Source of the DNA: DATBJG01 sp963790545
GTDB lineage: Bacteria > Acidobacteriota > Vicinamibacteria > Vicinamibacterales > JAMQPK01
Reading direction: 5' to 3'
Length of the DNA: 64,000 nt
NCBI GenBank assembly: GCA_963790545.1
Contig: CAWBPA010000021.1
Span: forward strand, 124,001 to 188,000
Under the pieces are notes generated by a model. It saw only the letters and a program-made list of their open reading frames with translations, was not told where the DNA came from and did no database searches. The translations under genes and the position numbers were made by a program. Positions 62,583-64,000 of the stretch are shown piece by piece (position 1 is the first letter of the stretch; each line of letters opens with the position of its first letter).

Positions 62583-62826
62583 GGGCGAGGGCCGTTCTCA
62601 TCGACTCAGCCAGGTCTCTGGCGGTCGGTGATCGGATCCTCGCTCGACGCCAACGCGACAGACTTGTGCTGGCCGTTACAATGCCGGCCTCTCACCTGTT
62701 CGGCGAACTCCCCGCCTGACGACGTAAGTCGTTTCTGCACTGGGCTATACAAATCGCACCGGTACGGCACGCCAATTGGAGCGTCTGGTTCGATCTCCCA
62801 CAAGACCGGCCAGAGGGAATCCATTT

Positions 62827-64000
62827 ATGATCCCCAAAACCGTAAAGAGCTTTGCTGCGGCTCTGCTGATGGCAGTCGTGGGTGTGCTGTTTGCCGGGGC
62901 GGGTGTGTCATCACAGCAGCCGGACGCACAACCCAATCCGCGCCCTGCGCCGAATAGAGGTCAAAACCAGGGCCGGGCACGGGTCATCGTCGAGCTGAAT
63001 CTGCCTTCGGCTCACGAGCCGGAGGCGAACTTGCCCGACGCGGCCGCGGTCGTCACGCAGCGCCAATCGATTTCGAGCCGCGTCGCGCAGGCGCTGGCGA
63101 AACTGCCGCCGGGCTCGGGCCGGGTGCTGCGTCGGTTCCTGACCGTTCCATACGTCGCCCTCGAGGTGACGCCCGAAGGTCGGGCGGCGCTCAACGGTCT
63201 TGGTACAGACATCCTCAGGGTCTTCGACGATGACCTTTTGTTTCCGACGTTAGTGGAGAGCGTTCCCCTCGTCGAGGCTGACCAGGCTTGGGCTGCCGGC
63301 TATGACGGCACCGGGAGCGTCATCGCCGTGCTCGATACCGGTGTCGATGGTTCGCATCCGGCCCTCACGGGCAAGGTGGTCCAGGAAGCTTGCTTTTCAA
63401 CGAACGATCCCGGAATCAGCGAGTCGCTCTGTCCGAACGGACAGGAGCAACAGGTTGGTCCGGGCTCTGCGGCGCCGTGTCCCTCGGACTGTCTGCACGG
63501 AACGCACGTCGCGGGCATTGCCGCCGGAAACGATGCCGCACACGTTCCGCCCATTGTTGGCGTCGCCCGTGGCGCGCAGGTGTTTGCGATTCAAGTGTTC
63601 ACGCGCGTGATCGATCCCGAGACGTGTGGCGGGACCGCGCCATGCACGGGCGCCTTTACATCCGACGTCATTGCAGGCCTCGAGCACGTGTATTCCGTCG
63701 CGCTCGCGGGCTCGCACACGATCGCGTCCGTGAATATGAGCCTTGGTGGCAGCCTCTTCACAGGGCCCTGCGACACCGAACCCTACAAGCCGTCGATCGA
63801 CAACTTGCGGGCTATCGGTATTCCGACGGTCGTCGCATCCGGCAACAGTGGCATTCCATTCGGACTTTCGACGCCGGCCTGCATTTCATCGGCTGTAAGC
63901 GTCGGGTCGACAGACAAGAACGACCGGGTTTCGTATTTCTCAAATGCTGCCCCGTTCATGTCGCTCTATGCCCCAGGTGAATCCATCACGTCATCCATTC
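62827..64000 (+). CDS. Secreted subtilisin-family serine protease (S8), 3' partial
   Basis: 391 residues before the window ends. Signal peptide (FAAALLMAVVGVLFAGAGVSSQ), an inhibitor-like propeptide (RARVIVELNLPSA ... PYVALEVTPEGRAAL), then the S8 domain: Asp in VIAVLDTGVDGSHP, His in CLHGTHVAGIAAG, oxyanion Asn in VVASGNSGIP. The catalytic Ser lies beyond the window. GAGGGA is eight bases before ATG 62827. Two Cys pairs in the insert near the His suggest disulfides, in line with export. Confidence 0.94.
   Translation, partial: MIPKTVKSFAAALLMAVVGVLFAGAGVSSQQPDAQPNPRPAPNRGQNQGRARVIVELNLPSAHEPEANLPDAAAVVTQRQSISSRVAQALAKLPPGSGRVLRRFLTVPYVALEVTPEGRAALNGLGTDILRVFDDDLLFPTLVESVPLVEADQAWAAGYDGTGSVIAVLDTGVDGSHPALTGKVVQEACFSTNDPGISESLCPNGQEQQVGPGSAAPCPSDCLHGTHVAGIAAGNDAAHVPPIVGVARGAQVFAIQVFTRVIDPETCGGTAPCTGAFTSDVIAGLEHVYSVALAGSHTIASVNMSLGGSLFTGPCDTEPYKPSIDNLRAIGIPTVVASGNSGIPFGLSTPACISSAVSVGSTDKNDRVSYFSNAAPFMSLYAPGESITSSI

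Noticed and set aside
1..64000. tRNA or rRNA genes
   Set aside because: No T-loop plus acceptor arrangement and no rRNA core sequence was seen on either strand. A dedicated tRNA scan was not possible.

Overview
The window is high-GC bacterial chromosome and looks like Acidobacteriota, possibly Vicinamibacteria. This is inferred from gene content: FtsX/MacB permeases, a Ser/Thr kinase fused to TPRs, an M28 peptidase with PDZ, DUF4159, a DhnA-type aldolase, hpnCDE and a Tad pilus. There is no rRNA, tRNA or CRISPR array. At least twelve otherwise conserved genes are broken by single-base shifts, often at short homopolymers. That suggests uncorrected sequencing error more than gene decay, so those genes are given as joined spans.

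Layout. 1-18.9 kb is housekeeping and metabolism: an ABC exporter, an MFS pump, a tandem ThyX-family protein, peptide deformylase, MOSC, Nudix, RidA, class I aldolase, ThiI, the squalene cluster hpnC-hpnD-hpnE, a PduO adenosyltransferase, MutY beside a free-standing MutT, and YgfZ. 19-25 kb holds a secreted hydrolase and a MacA-type adaptor with two permeases but no ATPase. 24.8-28.5 kb is a signalling group (FHA, metallo-hydrolase, lone receiver, kinase-TPR). 28.5-36.4 kb holds an SDR, a degenerate malate dehydrogenase-like protein, M28 peptidase, an ECF-type sigma factor and lipB-E2-lpd.

36.6-43.5 kb is the most interesting region. A sigma-54 activator of the NtrC type is followed by a near-consensus sigma-54 promoter, a radical SAM/SPASM maturase, a 36-residue Cys/Trp-containing peptide overlapping the maturase stop, a terminator, a family 5 solute-binding lipoprotein, and a sensor histidine kinase with no response regulator beside it. 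I read this as a candidate modified-peptide (RiPP-like) system under two-component, sigma-54 control. 43.8-46.6 kb has HU, QueF, Smr, a TPR/beta-barrel protein and DUF192.

46.6-59 kb is a complete minus-strand Tad/Flp pilus locus: two pilins, CpaA, TadE, CpaB, CpaC, a TadG-like protein, CpaE, CpaF, TadB, TadC and a MoxR-like AAA+ protein. It has a second near-consensus sigma-54 promoter upstream of the first pilin. Divergent from it is a very long receiver plus coiled-coil protein. The window ends inside a subtilisin-family protease.

Intergenic DNA is rich in two repeat types. One is short tandem repeats (7-9 nt units, once 28 nt), some folded into long hairpins. The other is a family of GGAC...GTCC palindromes.
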